Source of the DNA: JAJFJD01 sp965228695
GTDB lineage: Bacteria > Pseudomonadota > Alphaproteobacteria > UBA8366
NCBI GenBank assembly: GCA_965228695.1
Contig: CBDDIB010000002.1
Span: 4,030,001 to 4,094,000 of the forward strand
Length of the DNA: 64,000 nucleotides
Direction: 5' to 3'
In this document: positions 7,385-16,088 of the stretch, piece by piece
How the letters are laid out: each line of letters begins with the position of its first letter
How positions within the stretch are numbered: position 1 is the first letter of the stretch
Notes under the pieces: model-generated
What the model was told of the DNA's origin: nothing
What the model saw: only the letters and a program-made list of their open reading frames with translations
Database searches by the model: none
Translations under genes and position numbers: made by a program

Positions 7385-7849
7385 TCAGGCGCTCCGTTTG
7401 TTCTTCGCGTTCATCGCCGCGACGTCGAGGGGCTCAGGGTTCTGCGCCGCATGCGGATGCTCCGTACCGGCATAGACCTTGAGGTTTCCGATCTGCTTCC
7501 GTGCAAGCTTGTTCCGCGGCAGCATGCGCTGCACCGCCTTGAGGACGACATCCTGCGGCTTGTTGCCCTCGAGGATCTGTCCCGCGGTGCGCGATTTGAT
7601 GCCGCCGGGATACCCGGTGTGCCGGTAGTAGATCTTGTCGGTCCGCTTCTTGCCGGTCAGCGCCACTTTTTCGGCGTTGATGACAATCACGTGGTCGCCG
7701 CAGTCGACATGCGGCGTAAAGGTCGGCTTATGCTTGCCGCGCAGGATATTGGCGATCACCGCGGCCATCCGGCCCAACACGACGCCGTCGGCGTCGACGA
7801 TGATCCACTTCTTCTCCACGTCGGCAGGCTTCAATGAAAAGGTTTTCAT
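7385..7849 (-). CDS. rplM: Large ribosomal subunit protein uL13
   Basis: A 154-residue L13 with the family landmarks WIIVDADGVVLGRMAA near the N-terminus, DHVIVINAEKVALTGKK and the MLPRNKLARKQIGNLKVY stretch. I start at ATG 7849 (MKTFSLKPADVEKKW) because it gives the standard N-terminus; the open frame continues upstream without similarity. It is the first gene of rplM-rpsI. The leader 7850-8067 carries no gene and must hold the operon promoter. Confidence 0.97.
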   Translation of the reverse strand: MKTFSLKPADVEKKWIIVDADGVVLGRMAAVIANILRGKHKPTFTPHVDCGDHVIVINAEKVALTGKKRTDKIYYRHTGYPGGIKSRTAGQILEGNKPQDVVLKAVQRMLPRNKLARKQIGNLKVYAGTEHPHAAQNPEPLDVAAMNAKNKRSA

Positions 7850-8067
7850 GACTCTCTCGTCCCGCGATCCCATCGCGTTTTTGAATGGCGGCGGAGTATC
7901 GCAGAAGCGAAACACAAGTCAACGAAAATGTTTCGGTTATTTGCGTGTCGTATCAATGGGATACAGCTGCGGTATTGGAATACCGTTCTTTAAATCGCTG
8001 AAAGACCGCCAGAAATCAGAAAACCGCAACTGATTGGTTTTAAACGATTTCCGCCGGTCGGGATTTC

Positions 8068-8529
8068 TTAGCCGGCAGTCGTTTGCATCGGCCGGTCGGC
8101 GATACCCAGCTCCTCAAGACGGACATCCCGCGCTTTCTGCAGCATGTTCAGGACACGGCCATGCCCGTCGATCTCCGAATTGCGCGTCATGAAGAACACA
8201 CTGGAAAGCGAATGGCTCACCTGTTCGAGCGCCGCAAACCCATCGTTGTAGTTGTAGATGACCTTGGCGGCATCGTCGAAGGACATCTCGGCGCTTGTCA
8301 GATGTTGCGCGAGCCAGGTCACGGCGCGCCGGCCGTCGACATCCGAGACCATGCAACCGTCGCCCGCCGGATCCTCGGCCATTGCGCCCAAGACGCAATA
8401 GCGGTCGCCCCGGCCATCTTCCTCGAAGTATTTGCCCGATATCCAATTCCGCCGGTCGCGCAACCGTGCATGCGCCTGTTCCAGCCGGTCGGCGATCGGA
8501 TCGCGGAACGCAAGACCATCATACGGCAT
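8068..8529 (-). CDS. Conserved hypothetical protein, weakly DUF6197-like
   Basis: A 153-residue soluble protein with ATG at 8529 behind AAGGAG (6-base spacer). Visible features are RLRDRRNWISGKYFEEDGRG, then YCVLGAM, then a helical part with VIYNYNDGFAALEQV. This order (W.G....G..C.LGA..., then N(N/D)D) faintly resembles DUF6197 proteins, of unknown function. No signal peptide or membrane segment. It is transcribed away from the enoyl-CoA hydratase gene and stands alone. Confidence 0.6.
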   Translation of the reverse strand: MPYDGLAFRDPIADRLEQAHARLRDRRNWISGKYFEEDGRGDRYCVLGAMAEDPAGDGCMVSDVDGRRAVTWLAQHLTSAEMSFDDAAKVIYNYNDGFAALEQVSHSLSSVFFMTRNSEIDGHGRVLNMLQKARDVRLEELGIADRPMQTTAG

Positions 8530-8687
8530 CGTCTACTCCTTAAAATCGGTCGAGGACGCTCGTTAACTTTATCGGAACACGGTTACTTTCGGGACAACAA
8601 TTTTCGCCCACGCCATATCGCGTTTACTCGGGACCGCTATTCCGGCAAAAATGGCTGTCTTTATCCCCGGCGATCCCCACCGGAACG

Positions 8688-9497
8688 ATGAGGTCGCGCG
8701 TGTCGCAACAAGCACAACCGAACGAACCCATTCTGCTGCGGTCGGACGCGGACGGCGTATGCACCCTAACGCTGAACCGCCCGGCGGCCCGCAACGCGCT
8801 GTCGATGGCGCTGATGCAGGAATTGCAGGCTGCGCTGGACGCCGTCGCCGGCGACCGGTCGGTGCGCGTGGTTGTCTTGGCCGCCGCCGGCCCCGCCTTC
8901 TGCGCCGGACACGACCTGCGGGAACTGCGCACGAACCCGACCACGGAATTCTATGAAACGATGTTCGAGACCTGCTCGGCCCTGATGCTATCGATAATAC
9001 GGCTGCCGCAGCCGGTGATCGCGAAGGTGCAGGGCATGGCCAGCGCCGCCGGCTGCCAATTGGCCGCGACCGCCGATTTGGCGATCGCGTCGGACGCCGC
9101 CGCCTTCGCGACGCCCGGCGTCCATATCGGATTGTTCTGCTCGACCCCGATGGTGCCAATCAGCCGCAAGATCGGCCGCACGGCGATGATGGAAATGCTG
9201 CTGACCGGTGATCCGGTCGACGCCGCGGAGGCGCAGCGATCCGGGCTGATCAACCGGGTCGTACCGCCCGAACAACTCGATTCCAACGTCGCCGCGCTCG
9301 CCGCGAAGATCGCCTCGAAATCGGCGCATACCCTCAAAGTCGGCAAGGAAGCCTTCTACAAGCAGCTCGAAATGGGCCTGGAAGATGCGTACGCCTATTG
9401 CGGCGGTGTGATGGCCGAGAACATGACCGCGGCGGATGCCGGGGAAGGCATCGACGCCTTTCTGCAAAAACGACCGCCGGTCTGGCGCGACGAATGA
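8688..9497 (+). CDS. Enoyl-CoA hydratase/isomerase family protein (ECHDC3-like)
   Basis: A 269-residue crotonase-fold protein. The oxyanion-hole residues are in AFCAGHDLREL (about 72-82) and in MASAAGCQLAATADLAIA (about 118-135). GLINRVVPPEQLD and AHTLKVGKEAFYKQLEMGL near the end match the ECHDC3 branch. In the second motif most hydratases have two catalytic glutamates (in the 120s and 140s); here the positions read A/F-type residues (GVHIGLFCSTP), so classical hydratase activity is uncertain. A GTG at 8700 is an alternative start. The CoA-binding gene follows 19 bases later. Confidence 0.88.
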   Translation: MRSRVSQQAQPNEPILLRSDADGVCTLTLNRPAARNALSMALMQELQAALDAVAGDRSVRVVVLAAAGPAFCAGHDLRELRTNPTTEFYETMFETCSALMLSIIRLPQPVIAKVQGMASAAGCQLAATADLAIASDAAAFATPGVHIGLFCSTPMVPISRKIGRTAMMEMLLTGDPVDAAEAQRSGLINRVVPPEQLDSNVAALAAKIASKSAHTLKVGKEAFYKQLEMGLEDAYAYCGGVMAENMTAADAGEGIDAFLQKRPPVWRDE

Positions 9498-9516
9498 CCA
9501 CGACGGACCCGTTCAC

Positions 9517-9999
9517 ATGACCACGCCCCTCGCCTATGACGACGATTACATCCGCGGAATCCTGCGGCGGACGCGGGTGATCGCCATGCCCGGCGCGAGC
9601 ACCAGTTGGAACCGGCCGAGTTTCTTCGTGATGAAATACCTGCAGCGCAAAGGCTACCGCGTCATTCCGGTGAACCCGCGCGCGGCCGGCCAGGAAATTC
9701 TCGGCGAACCGGTGGTCGGCAGCCTCGGCGAGATCGGATCGCCGGTGGACATGGTGGATATCTTCCGCAATTCGGATGCGGCCGGACCGATCACCGACGA
9801 AGCCATCGCGATCGGCGCAAAAGCCGTCTGGATGCAGATCGGCGTCCGCAACGACGACGCCGCCGCGCGCGCCGCCGATGCGGGGCTCGACGTGGTGATG
9901 GACCGCTGCCCGAAGATCGAGTTCTCGCGCCTCTGCGGCGAGCTGAGCTGGCTCGGCATGAATTCCGGCGTGATCAGCTCGAAACGCAGGCGCATTTAG
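9517..9999 (+). CDS. CoA-binding (Rossmann) domain protein, YccU-like
   Basis: A 160-residue single-domain protein. RTRVIAMPGASTSWNRPSFF and YLQRKGYRVIPVNPRA form the nucleotide-binding first half, and VDMVDIFRNSDAAGPITDEAI, AVWMQIGVRND and DVVMDRCPKIEF the second half, matching the CoA_binding_2 family. The function of these small proteins is not well known; they are the isolated CoA-binding domain of succinyl-CoA-synthetase-like enzymes. It is probably co-transcribed with the preceding enoyl-CoA hydratase-like gene and lies before metY. Confidence 0.85.
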   Translation: MTTPLAYDDDYIRGILRRTRVIAMPGASTSWNRPSFFVMKYLQRKGYRVIPVNPRAAGQEILGEPVVGSLGEIGSPVDMVDIFRNSDAAGPITDEAIAIGAKAVWMQIGVRNDDAAARAADAGLDVVMDRCPKIEFSRLCGELSWLGMNSGVISSKRRRI

Positions 10000-10037
10000 C
10001 GGCCGCCCCGGCAAGCCCGGCGCTGTTGGCGCCATCG

Positions 10038-10055
10038 CCGATCCGCTAGGATCGG
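10038..10055. other. Perfect short hairpin in the metY leader
   Basis: CCGATCCGCTAGGATCGG folds to a 7-bp stem with a GCTA loop. No T-run follows, so it is not a typical terminator. It may be a leader structure or an operator for metY; no riboswitch consensus was recognised. Confidence 0.35.
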
Positions 10056-10088
10056 GAACCTTCAATCAATCACAGCGGGCGGTCCACC

Positions 10089-11402
10089 ATGTCACAGTCC
10101 ATCCCCCCGAAACCTGGCGTCGAGACCCTGGCCGTTCATGCCGGCGGATCGCCGGATCCGCATACCGGCGCGCGCCAGACGCCGATCTACCAAACCACGT
10201 CCTACGTGTTCGACGACGCCGATCACGCGGCGTCGCTGTTCAATCTGCAGCTTCCCGGCTTTATTTATTCCCGGCTGACCAACCCGACCGTCGCCGTGTT
10301 GGAAGAACGGGTCGCCGCCCTCGAAGGCGGCCGGGGCGGCACGGCGACGGCATCCGGCCACGCGGCCCAGATCCTCGCGCTGTTCCCCCTGATGCACCCG
10401 GGCGACGAGGTGGTCGCGTCGACCAAGCTGTACGGCGGGTCGCTGAACCAGATGGGGCACAGCTACAAGAAATTCGGATGGAACGCGGTCTTCGTCGACC
10501 CGGACGACCCAGCCAATTTCGCCGAGGCGGTCACCGACCGGACCAAGGCGATCTTCATCGAGAGCCTCGCCAATCCGGGCGGCATCGTGGTCGACATCGC
10601 GGCCGTCGCCGATGTCGCCAAGCAGGCCGGCATACCTCTACTAGTAGATAATACCATGGCCACGCCGTATCTCTGCCGGCCGATCGAGCATGGCGCGGAT
10701 ATCGTGATCCACTCGACCACGAAGTTCCTCGCCGGCAACGGCACCGCGGTCGGCGGCATGGTGGTGGATTCCGGCACCTTCGACTGGTTCCAGAACGACA
10801 AGTTCCCGAGCCTGTCCCAGCCCGCGCCGGAATATCACGGCCTCACCTTCGCGGAGACCTTCGGCGACACCGCCTTCACGATCTACGGCCACGCGATCGG
10901 GCTGCGCGACCTCGGGGCGTGCCAGTCGCCCATGAACGCCTGGCTGACCTTGCTGGGTATCGAAACGCTGCCGCTCCGCATGGAGCGCCACTGCGCCAAC
11001 GCGCTGGCGGTGGCCCAATTCCTGGAGAAACATCCGGCGGTGTCGTGGGTGTCCTACGCGGGCTTGGACACCGACCCGTATCACGCGCTGCAGCAACGCT
11101 ATTTGCCGGGCGGCGCCGGCTCGGTCTTCACCTTCGGCGTGAACGGCGGCTACGAATCCGGGGTGCGGTTGGTGGAAGCGGTCGAGTTGTTCAGCCATCT
11201 CGCCAATATCGGCGATACGCGGTCGCTGATTATCCATCCGGCGTCGACCACGCACCGGCAACTCACCGAGGAGCAGCAGATCGCCTGCGGTGCCGGACCC
11301 GATGTGATCCGTCTGTCGATCGGCATCGAAACCGTCGACGACATCATCCGGGATCTCGATCAGGCCCTGAACACGGCGGCGACGGCCAACGCCGCCGAGT
11401 AA
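10089..11402 (+). CDS. metY: O-acetylhomoserine aminocarboxypropyltransferase (homocysteine synthase)
   Basis: A 437-residue PLP enzyme of the Cys/Met metabolism family, long form typical of MetY. The PLP lysine lies in VIHSTTKFLAGNGTAVGG (about residue 212), with ASGHAAQILALF and KLYGGSLNQM earlier. ETLAVHAGGSPDPHTGARQTPIYQTTSY is the usual opening. It makes homocysteine (or methionine) from O-acetylhomoserine and sulfide in the cytosol. It stands alone and is convergent with the cupin gene. Confidence 0.93.
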   Translation: MSQSIPPKPGVETLAVHAGGSPDPHTGARQTPIYQTTSYVFDDADHAASLFNLQLPGFIYSRLTNPTVAVLEERVAALEGGRGGTATASGHAAQILALFPLMHPGDEVVASTKLYGGSLNQMGHSYKKFGWNAVFVDPDDPANFAEAVTDRTKAIFIESLANPGGIVVDIAAVADVAKQAGIPLLVDNTMATPYLCRPIEHGADIVIHSTTKFLAGNGTAVGGMVVDSGTFDWFQNDKFPSLSQPAPEYHGLTFAETFGDTAFTIYGHAIGLRDLGACQSPMNAWLTLLGIETLPLRMERHCANALAVAQFLEKHPAVSWVSYAGLDTDPYHALQQRYLPGGAGSVFTFGVNGGYESGVRLVEAVELFSHLANIGDTRSLIIHPASTTHRQLTEEQQIACGAGPDVIRLSIGIETVDDIIRDLDQALNTAATANAAE

Positions 11403-11412
11403 CCTGCGCGGA

Positions 11413-11778
11413 TCAGACGCCGAAGCCTTCGCCCGGTTTCTTGTACTCGGCCCGGGGCGGACTGAAGATGTCGAGGATTTTGGCGCCGTTCGCGCCGGCG
11501 CGGATACCGTGTTCGACCCCGCCCGGCGTGCACCAGAAATCGCCCTTCGCGACCGGGATTTCATCGCCGTCTTGGATGCGGACGCAATCGCCCTCCAGAC
11601 ACAGGCCCCATTGCTCTTCCGGATGGCTGTGGAGTTGTCCCTCGCAATTGGGGTCGATTTCAGCCACCGAGAGCATCACCTGATCGCCGACGAAGATGCG
11701 GGTCGCGATTCCCTCACCCAATTTTCGAGCAATTCCCTGTTCCATATTCTCCAGATTGAAGAAATTCTCCGTCGCCAT
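11413..11778 (-). CDS. Small cupin-domain protein
   Basis: A 121-residue single-cupin protein. The metal-binding motif 1 reads HSHPEEQWGLCLEG (about 50-63) and motif 2 contains PGGVEHGI (about 84-91), giving a 3-His-1-Glu type site. ATG 11778 has GAGGAG at 8 bases. The substrate cannot be inferred; such proteins are often sugar- or keto-acid-binding or regulatory. It converges with metY with an 10-base gap. Confidence 0.75.
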   Translation of the reverse strand: MATENFFNLENMEQGIARKLGEGIATRIFVGDQVMLSVAEIDPNCEGQLHSHPEEQWGLCLEGDCVRIQDGDEIPVAKGDFWCTPGGVEHGIRAGANGAKILDIFSPPRAEYKKPGEGFGV

Positions 11779-11937
11779 CCGCTAATCTCCTCTGTTCGGG
11801 ACCCAAGATTCGGCGCCCCGGTAGCATTTACTTTACCGTTTCGCACCCAATATCGTGCATTGCGTTCAGTGCCCTGGAAAGCGAAAATATCGGTGGATGG
11901 GCAGGATTTGATGAAGGTACAGCGAGGATCGTTCGTG

Positions 11938-12426
11938 ATGAGATCATCGGTGATCGCCGTATTCCGGCGCCCAAGGTTCCCCCTACCGGCCATGCTGCTG
12001 CTCGCCAGCGGCCTCGCGCTTGCCGGATGCCAAACCACCGAAAACACGGCGGCCCTGCCGGAGACCAAACCAACCAGCGATGCCGAGTTGAGCAATACGG
12101 CTTTCCAGCGGGCGATGGAGAAAGACTGGAACGGTGAGCAATGCCGCGAGTATCAGCGGACTGTCACGATCGACGGCAAGACCGAAACCGCCTATGGCAC
12201 CGCCTGCCGCCAGCCCGACGGGACATGGAAGACGCAAGGCGACCTGAAATCCGCCGACGGCAGCACACCGAAATCAACGGACAGTAAAGGCACGCATCCG
12301 TACAAAGGCTATCCCGACCGGCCCTATGGCCATTACGGCTATCGCCACAGGCACTATTCACCCTTCTTCTTCGGGTTCGGCTACGGCAGCCATGGCGGCA
12401 GCATCGGCTACGGCGTGGGATTCTGA
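11938..12426 (+). CDS. Outer-membrane lipoprotein of the 17-kDa surface antigen type
   Basis: A 162-residue protein with a lipoprotein signal peptide: a basic start, hydrophobic stretch LPAMLLLASGLALAGC, lipobox Cys at about 31. The domain EQCREYQRTVTIDGK followed by AYGTACRQPDGTWK is the conserved C-terminal signature of the Rickettsia 17-kDa surface antigen family. A Gly/Tyr/His/Phe-rich tail (PYGHYGYRHRHYSPFFFGFG) follows and is probably unstructured. An alternative ATG lies at 11911 with a comparable ribosome-binding site. No clear partner gene. Confidence 0.75.
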   Translation: MRSSVIAVFRRPRFPLPAMLLLASGLALAGCQTTENTAALPETKPTSDAELSNTAFQRAMEKDWNGEQCREYQRTVTIDGKTETAYGTACRQPDGTWKTQGDLKSADGSTPKSTDSKGTHPYKGYPDRPYGHYGYRHRHYSPFFFGFGYGSHGGSIGYGVGF

Positions 12427-12558
12427 CCGCCGATACGCAGAGATTTCCGGGCGGCCAACAGTTTCCAATCGCGATCCCTCGTATTGATACTGCCTCGATG
12501 CGCCGCACCCCCATCACCGCCATGGTTTCAGGCGCAAAAATCCGTACAATCCGGCGCG

Positions 12559-12575
12559 GGTAACACTGCGTTACC
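12559..12575. promoter_or_regulatory. Inverted repeat upstream of nadQ
   Basis: GGTAACACTGCGTTACC has perfect 6-base arms and lies 45 bases before the nadQ start. It does not match the palindromes in front of nadA. It could be an operator for another factor or part of the nadQ promoter. Confidence 0.4.
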
Positions 12576-12620
12576 GCTGAAAAAGAGGCTGGCCCCCAGG
12601 CCGGCCCGGACAAACGGGAT

Positions 12621-13700
12621 ATGCCGAGCGCAACGAGCAACGAAATCGGGCTGAATGCGGTCATCGTGGCCGTGACCGATGGCGCGCCGCGTGTCCTGAC
12701 CGTCGAGCGCGAGGCCATGACCGCGCCCGCCCTGCCCGCGCCGCTCGACAAATGGGCGGACAGTCACTTCGCCTTGCCCTTCGGCCCTTTCGAACCGGGC
12801 GCGCACCGCACCCTCGACCTCGGTGTCCGAAGCTGGGTCGAGGAGCAGACCGGTCTGAATCTCGGCTACGTCGAACAGCTCTATACCTTCGCCGACCGCC
12901 ATCGCGATCCCCGGGAACTTGCCGGCGGACCCCGCATCGTCTCTATCGGCTATCTCGCCCTGGTCCGCGAGGCGCAGCCGCATGGCGAGGGCCCGGCGGA
13001 ATGGATCAACGGATACAGCTTCTTCCCGTGGGAGGACTGGCGCGAGGGCAAGCCGGCGATGATCGACGCGACGCTCCGGCCGCAACTGCTGCGATGGATC
13101 GACTTGGCCGATGAGGCCGTGGAACGCGCACGCCGCGCCGAACGCGTCTCGATCGCCTTTGGGTCGGAAGACGCGGGATGGGATTTCGAACGCGTTCTCG
13201 AACGCTACGAACTGTTATACGAAGCGGGCCTCGTTACAGAGTCGGTGCGGGACCATGCCATCGGCGCCCTTCAGAACCTCGCCGAAAAGCCGAATGGCGA
13301 CCCGATCCCGAATGGCGACCCGATCCCGAACGACGACGATCGCGCGGACGCCCTGTCGGCGACCGGCCGCCCGCTGGAGCTCGACCACCGCCGCATCCTT
13401 GCAACGGCGATCGGGCGGCTGCGCGGCAAGCTGAAATATCGCCCCGTGGTGTTCGAGTTGCTGCCCGACCGGTTCACGCTGTTGCAACTGCAGCAGGTCG
13501 TCGAGGCGCTATCCGGGGTCGGCCTGCATAAACAGAATTTCCGGCGCCTCGTCATCAACAACAAGCTGGTCGAACCGACCGAGGACCGGGTCACGCAACC
13601 CCGCGGACGCCCGGCCAAACTCTTCCGGTTCCGGCGCGATGTCCTGCGCGAGCGTCCGGCCCCCGGCGTCGGCATTCCGGCCCGGCGCGTCACCGGGTAG
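12621..13700 (+). CDS. nadQ: NadQ-type transcriptional regulator of NAD synthesis (Nudix-like plus winged helix)
   Basis: A 359-residue protein. Residues 8-160 form a Nudix-like domain (GLNAVIVAVTDGAPRVLTV..., then GVRSWVEEQTGL in place of the catalytic Nudix box, which is degenerate). The C-terminal 100 residues contain FELLPDRFTLLQLQQVVEAL and NFRRLVINNKLVEPT, the winged-helix part found in NrtR/NadQ regulators. Alphaproteobacterial NadQ proteins control nad biosynthesis genes, and nadA-nadC lie directly downstream on the same strand with two palindromes in between. The linker contains a duplicated NGDPIP hexapeptide. Ligand is presumably a NAD-related nucleotide (inference). Confidence 0.8.
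   Translation: MPSATSNEIGLNAVIVAVTDGAPRVLTVEREAMTAPALPAPLDKWADSHFALPFGPFEPGAHRTLDLGVRSWVEEQTGLNLGYVEQLYTFADRHRDPRELAGGPRIVSIGYLALVREAQPHGEGPAEWINGYSFFPWEDWREGKPAMIDATLRPQLLRWIDLADEAVERARRAERVSIAFGSEDAGWDFERVLERYELLYEAGLVTESVRDHAIGALQNLAEKPNGDPIPNGDPIPNDDDRADALSATGRPLELDHRRILATAIGRLRGKLKYRPVVFELLPDRFTLLQLQQVVEALSGVGLHKQNFRRLVINNKLVEPTEDRVTQPRGRPAKLFRFRRDVLRERPAPGVGIPARRVTG
13293..13328. repeat. Two 18-bp tandem repeats inside nadQ
   Basis: AATGGCGACCCGATCCCG occurs twice in a row, then a decayed partial copy. It adds six residues (NGDPIP) to the interdomain linker without shifting frame. Confidence 0.8.
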
Positions 13701-13786
13701 CACAAACCGGCACACGCTCCCGGGCGTGAAATCATCCCTTCTTCACCGCTTGTAAATTCATCCGTGACATTTTCTTGACTTCAGAA

Positions 13787-13803
13787 ATGCTCTGTGCGAG
13801 CAT
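13787..13803. promoter_or_regulatory. Operator-like palindrome 1 upstream of nadA
   Basis: ATGCTCTGTGCGAGCAT has perfect 6-base arms around five bases. A TTGACT hexamer lies 6 bases upstream (13775-13780), so the site overlaps the likely promoter. NadQ is the natural candidate ligand. Confidence 0.65.
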
Positions 13804-13814
13804 TAATATTGTAA

Positions 13815-13831
13815 ATGCTCAGTTTGAGCAT
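13815..13831. promoter_or_regulatory. Operator-like palindrome 2 upstream of nadA
   Basis: ATGCTCAGTTTGAGCAT repeats the arms of the site at 13787-13803; the centres are 28 bases apart. Two identical arm pairs in a promoter region next to nadQ strongly suggest repressor binding in tandem. Confidence 0.7.
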
Positions 13832-13883
13832 ATATAAAGCTCATTCGATGACGCTTATCCGTCCTCCCGAAAAGGATTCGGTT

Positions 13884-14903
13884 ATGAGTTCAACCGCAGC
13901 GCTCGACCACACGATACTCGACTACACGGCCGAAGTCGCCGAAGCGACGGCACCCTTGTATGACAAGGTCGCCCGCGTGATGCCGGAAATCGAATGGCCC
14001 TTCCACGCCCCCTATGTGGACGCCATCAACCGGCTCAAGAAAGAACGCAACGCGATCGTTCTGGCGCATAACTATCAGACGCCGGAAATCTTCCATTGCG
14101 TCTCGGACGTCGTCGGCGATTCGCTTGCCCTCGCCCGCGAGGCGGTAACCGTCGACGCCGATGTCATCGTGCTGGCCGGCGTGCATTTTATGGCCGAGAC
14201 CGCAAAATTGTTGAACCCGGACAAGACGGTCATCATCCCGGACGCCTCGGCCGGTTGCTCGCTCGCGGACTCGATTACCGGGGCCGACGTACGGCTGCTG
14301 CGCGAGAAATATCCCGGCGTGCCGATCGTCACCTATGTGAACACCACCGCCGAGGTGAAGGCCGAGTGCGACGTCTGCGTCACCTCGGGCAACGCCGTCA
14401 AAATCGTCGAGGCGCTGGACACCGACAAGGTCGTCTTCCTGCCGGACGAATATCTCGCCAAATACGTCGCAAGCCAGACCGACGTGGAAGTGATCGCCTG
14501 GAAGGGCCATTGCGAGGTGCATGAGCGATTCACCGGCGCGGAGATCAACGACTACCGTAAGAATTTCGAGGACGTGGTCGTCATCGCGCACCCGGAATGC
14601 CCGCCGGACGTGCTTGACGCCGTCGATTTCGTCGGCTCGACCGCGGGCATGATCGACTTTGTCGAAACCAAACAGCCGAAGCGGGTTCTTATGGTGACCG
14701 AATGCTCCATGAGCGACAACGTCGCGGTGGAGTGTCCGGACGTCGAGTTCGTCCGCCCGTGCAACCTGTGCCCGCACATGAAGCAAATTACGCTGCCGAA
14801 GATACTGGAATCATTGCAGACCCTGGAACCTCGCGTGGAAATCGATCCGGCGGTCGCCGATCGCGCGCGGCGCGCCGTCGAACGGATGTTGGAGCTGAGC
14901 TAA
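13884..14903 (+). CDS. nadA: Quinolinate synthase A
   Basis: A 339-residue [4Fe-4S] enzyme condensing iminoaspartate and dihydroxyacetone phosphate to quinolinate. Three cluster cysteines are visible: PDASAGCSLAD (about 117), HPECPPDV (about 237) and RPCNLCPHMK near residue 296. AHNYQTPEIFHCVSDVVGDSL at about 60 is the family substrate-binding stretch. ATG 13884 is chosen for its AAAGGA at 7 bases; in-frame upstream codons run into the operator. Its TAA overlaps the nadC ATG (TAATG), so the two are translationally coupled. nadB is not here. Confidence 0.95.
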   Translation: MSSTAALDHTILDYTAEVAEATAPLYDKVARVMPEIEWPFHAPYVDAINRLKKERNAIVLAHNYQTPEIFHCVSDVVGDSLALAREAVTVDADVIVLAGVHFMAETAKLLNPDKTVIIPDASAGCSLADSITGADVRLLREKYPGVPIVTYVNTTAEVKAECDVCVTSGNAVKIVEALDTDKVVFLPDEYLAKYVASQTDVEVIAWKGHCEVHERFTGAEINDYRKNFEDVVVIAHPECPPDVLDAVDFVGSTAGMIDFVETKQPKRVLMVTECSMSDNVAVECPDVEFVRPCNLCPHMKQITLPKILESLQTLEPRVEIDPAVADRARRAVERMLELS

Positions 14904-15805
14904 TGACCGAGATCAAACTCGTAAAAACCTTTCCCGGCGCCGAGGCGGAGCCCTCACACCTGCCGTTGCACCGCATCCAATATGAAAACATCGTGCGGGC
15001 CGCGCTGGAGGAAGATCTGGGCCGCGCGGGCGACCTGACGACCGACGGCGTCGTCTCGTCGGATAGCGTCGCCACCGCATCGCTTGCCGCCCGCAGCGCC
15101 GGCGTCGTCGCCGGCCTCGACGTCGCCATCGCTGCCTTTCAAATGCTGGACGACACTGTGCGCATCTCCGTCGAACGGCCGGACGGTACAACCGTCGCGG
15201 CGGGCAGCCGGCTCGCGCGGGTCGATGGCCCGGCGCGCGCGATCCTGACCGGTGAACGCGTCGCGCTGAACTTTCTCGGCCGCTTGTGCGGCGTCGCGAC
15301 CGCGACGGCCCGCATGGTCGAAGCGATTCGAGGACATGACGCGCACATCATCTGCACCCGTAAAACGACGCCCGGATTGCGCACGTTGGAAAAATACGCG
15401 GTCCGCGTCGGCGGCGGCATGAACCATCGCTTCGGCCTGGATGACGCCGTGCTGATCAAGGACAACCACGTCGCCCTCGCCGGCGGCATCGCCGAGGCCG
15501 TCAACCGCGTCCGCCAGCGCGCCGGCCATATGGTCAAAATTCAAGTCGAAGTGGATACGCTGGAGCAATTGGATGCCCTGATCCCGCTCGGCGTCGACGC
15601 GGTCATGCTCGACAACATGGACCATCCGACGATGCGCACCTCTGTCGAGAAGGTCGCCGGCCGCATGCTGGTGGAAGCATCGGGCGGCATTACGCCCGAA
15701 ACCGTCGCCGCAGTCGCGGCCACCGGCGTGGACCTGATTTCCTCCGGCGCCTTGACCCATAGCGTCAAAGCCCTGGATATCGGACTCGATATCGATATCG
15801 GCTAA
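14903..15805 (+). CDS. nadC: Nicotinate-nucleotide pyrophosphorylase (carboxylating)
   Basis: A 300-residue quinolinate phosphoribosyltransferase, normal length. RAALEEDLGRAGDLTTDGVV opens the enzyme, GERVALNFLGRLCGVATATARMV and TRKTTPGLRTLEKYAVRVGGG supply the active-site Arg/Lys/His residues, and KIQVEVDTLEQL with EASGGITPETV closes the barrel. It converts quinolinate and PRPP to nicotinate mononucleotide. Coupled to nadA by a one-base overlap and under the same palindromes. The 283 bases after it (15806-16088) are AT-rich with no gene visible and probably hold the promoter of the CBS protein. Confidence 0.95.
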   Translation: MTEIKLVKTFPGAEAEPSHLPLHRIQYENIVRAALEEDLGRAGDLTTDGVVSSDSVATASLAARSAGVVAGLDVAIAAFQMLDDTVRISVERPDGTTVAAGSRLARVDGPARAILTGERVALNFLGRLCGVATATARMVEAIRGHDAHIICTRKTTPGLRTLEKYAVRVGGGMNHRFGLDDAVLIKDNHVALAGGIAEAVNRVRQRAGHMVKIQVEVDTLEQLDALIPLGVDAVMLDNMDHPTMRTSVEKVAGRMLVEASGGITPETVAAVAATGVDLISSGALTHSVKALDIGLDIDIG

Positions 15806-16088
15806 ATGCAGCAGCCGATGGTGTCGGCGGGAATTAATTCATAAAACAATTCACCGCGCCGAGGAAAACTTGAATAATCAATGTAGATCAATCCATTAAC
15901 GGATTTCTTTGACGATCCGCGAATGGGGTCGATCGGTGCTAAATCGGCGAACATTCTTGCTCTCGCCATATTCTAAGCGCATCATATTACCAATTAGACG
16001 AGCAAAGTTGCCCGCCGGACTCGTGTGCCGGTGCAGGGGTGGATGCTCTGGACCGGATCGGCGGCAACGGGGACTTAAGGAGAAGCCC

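Noticed and set aside
10000..10088. Possible SAM-II riboswitch before metY
   Set aside because: The 89-base leader has a simple 7-bp hairpin only; the conserved SAM-II pseudoknot bases were not found.
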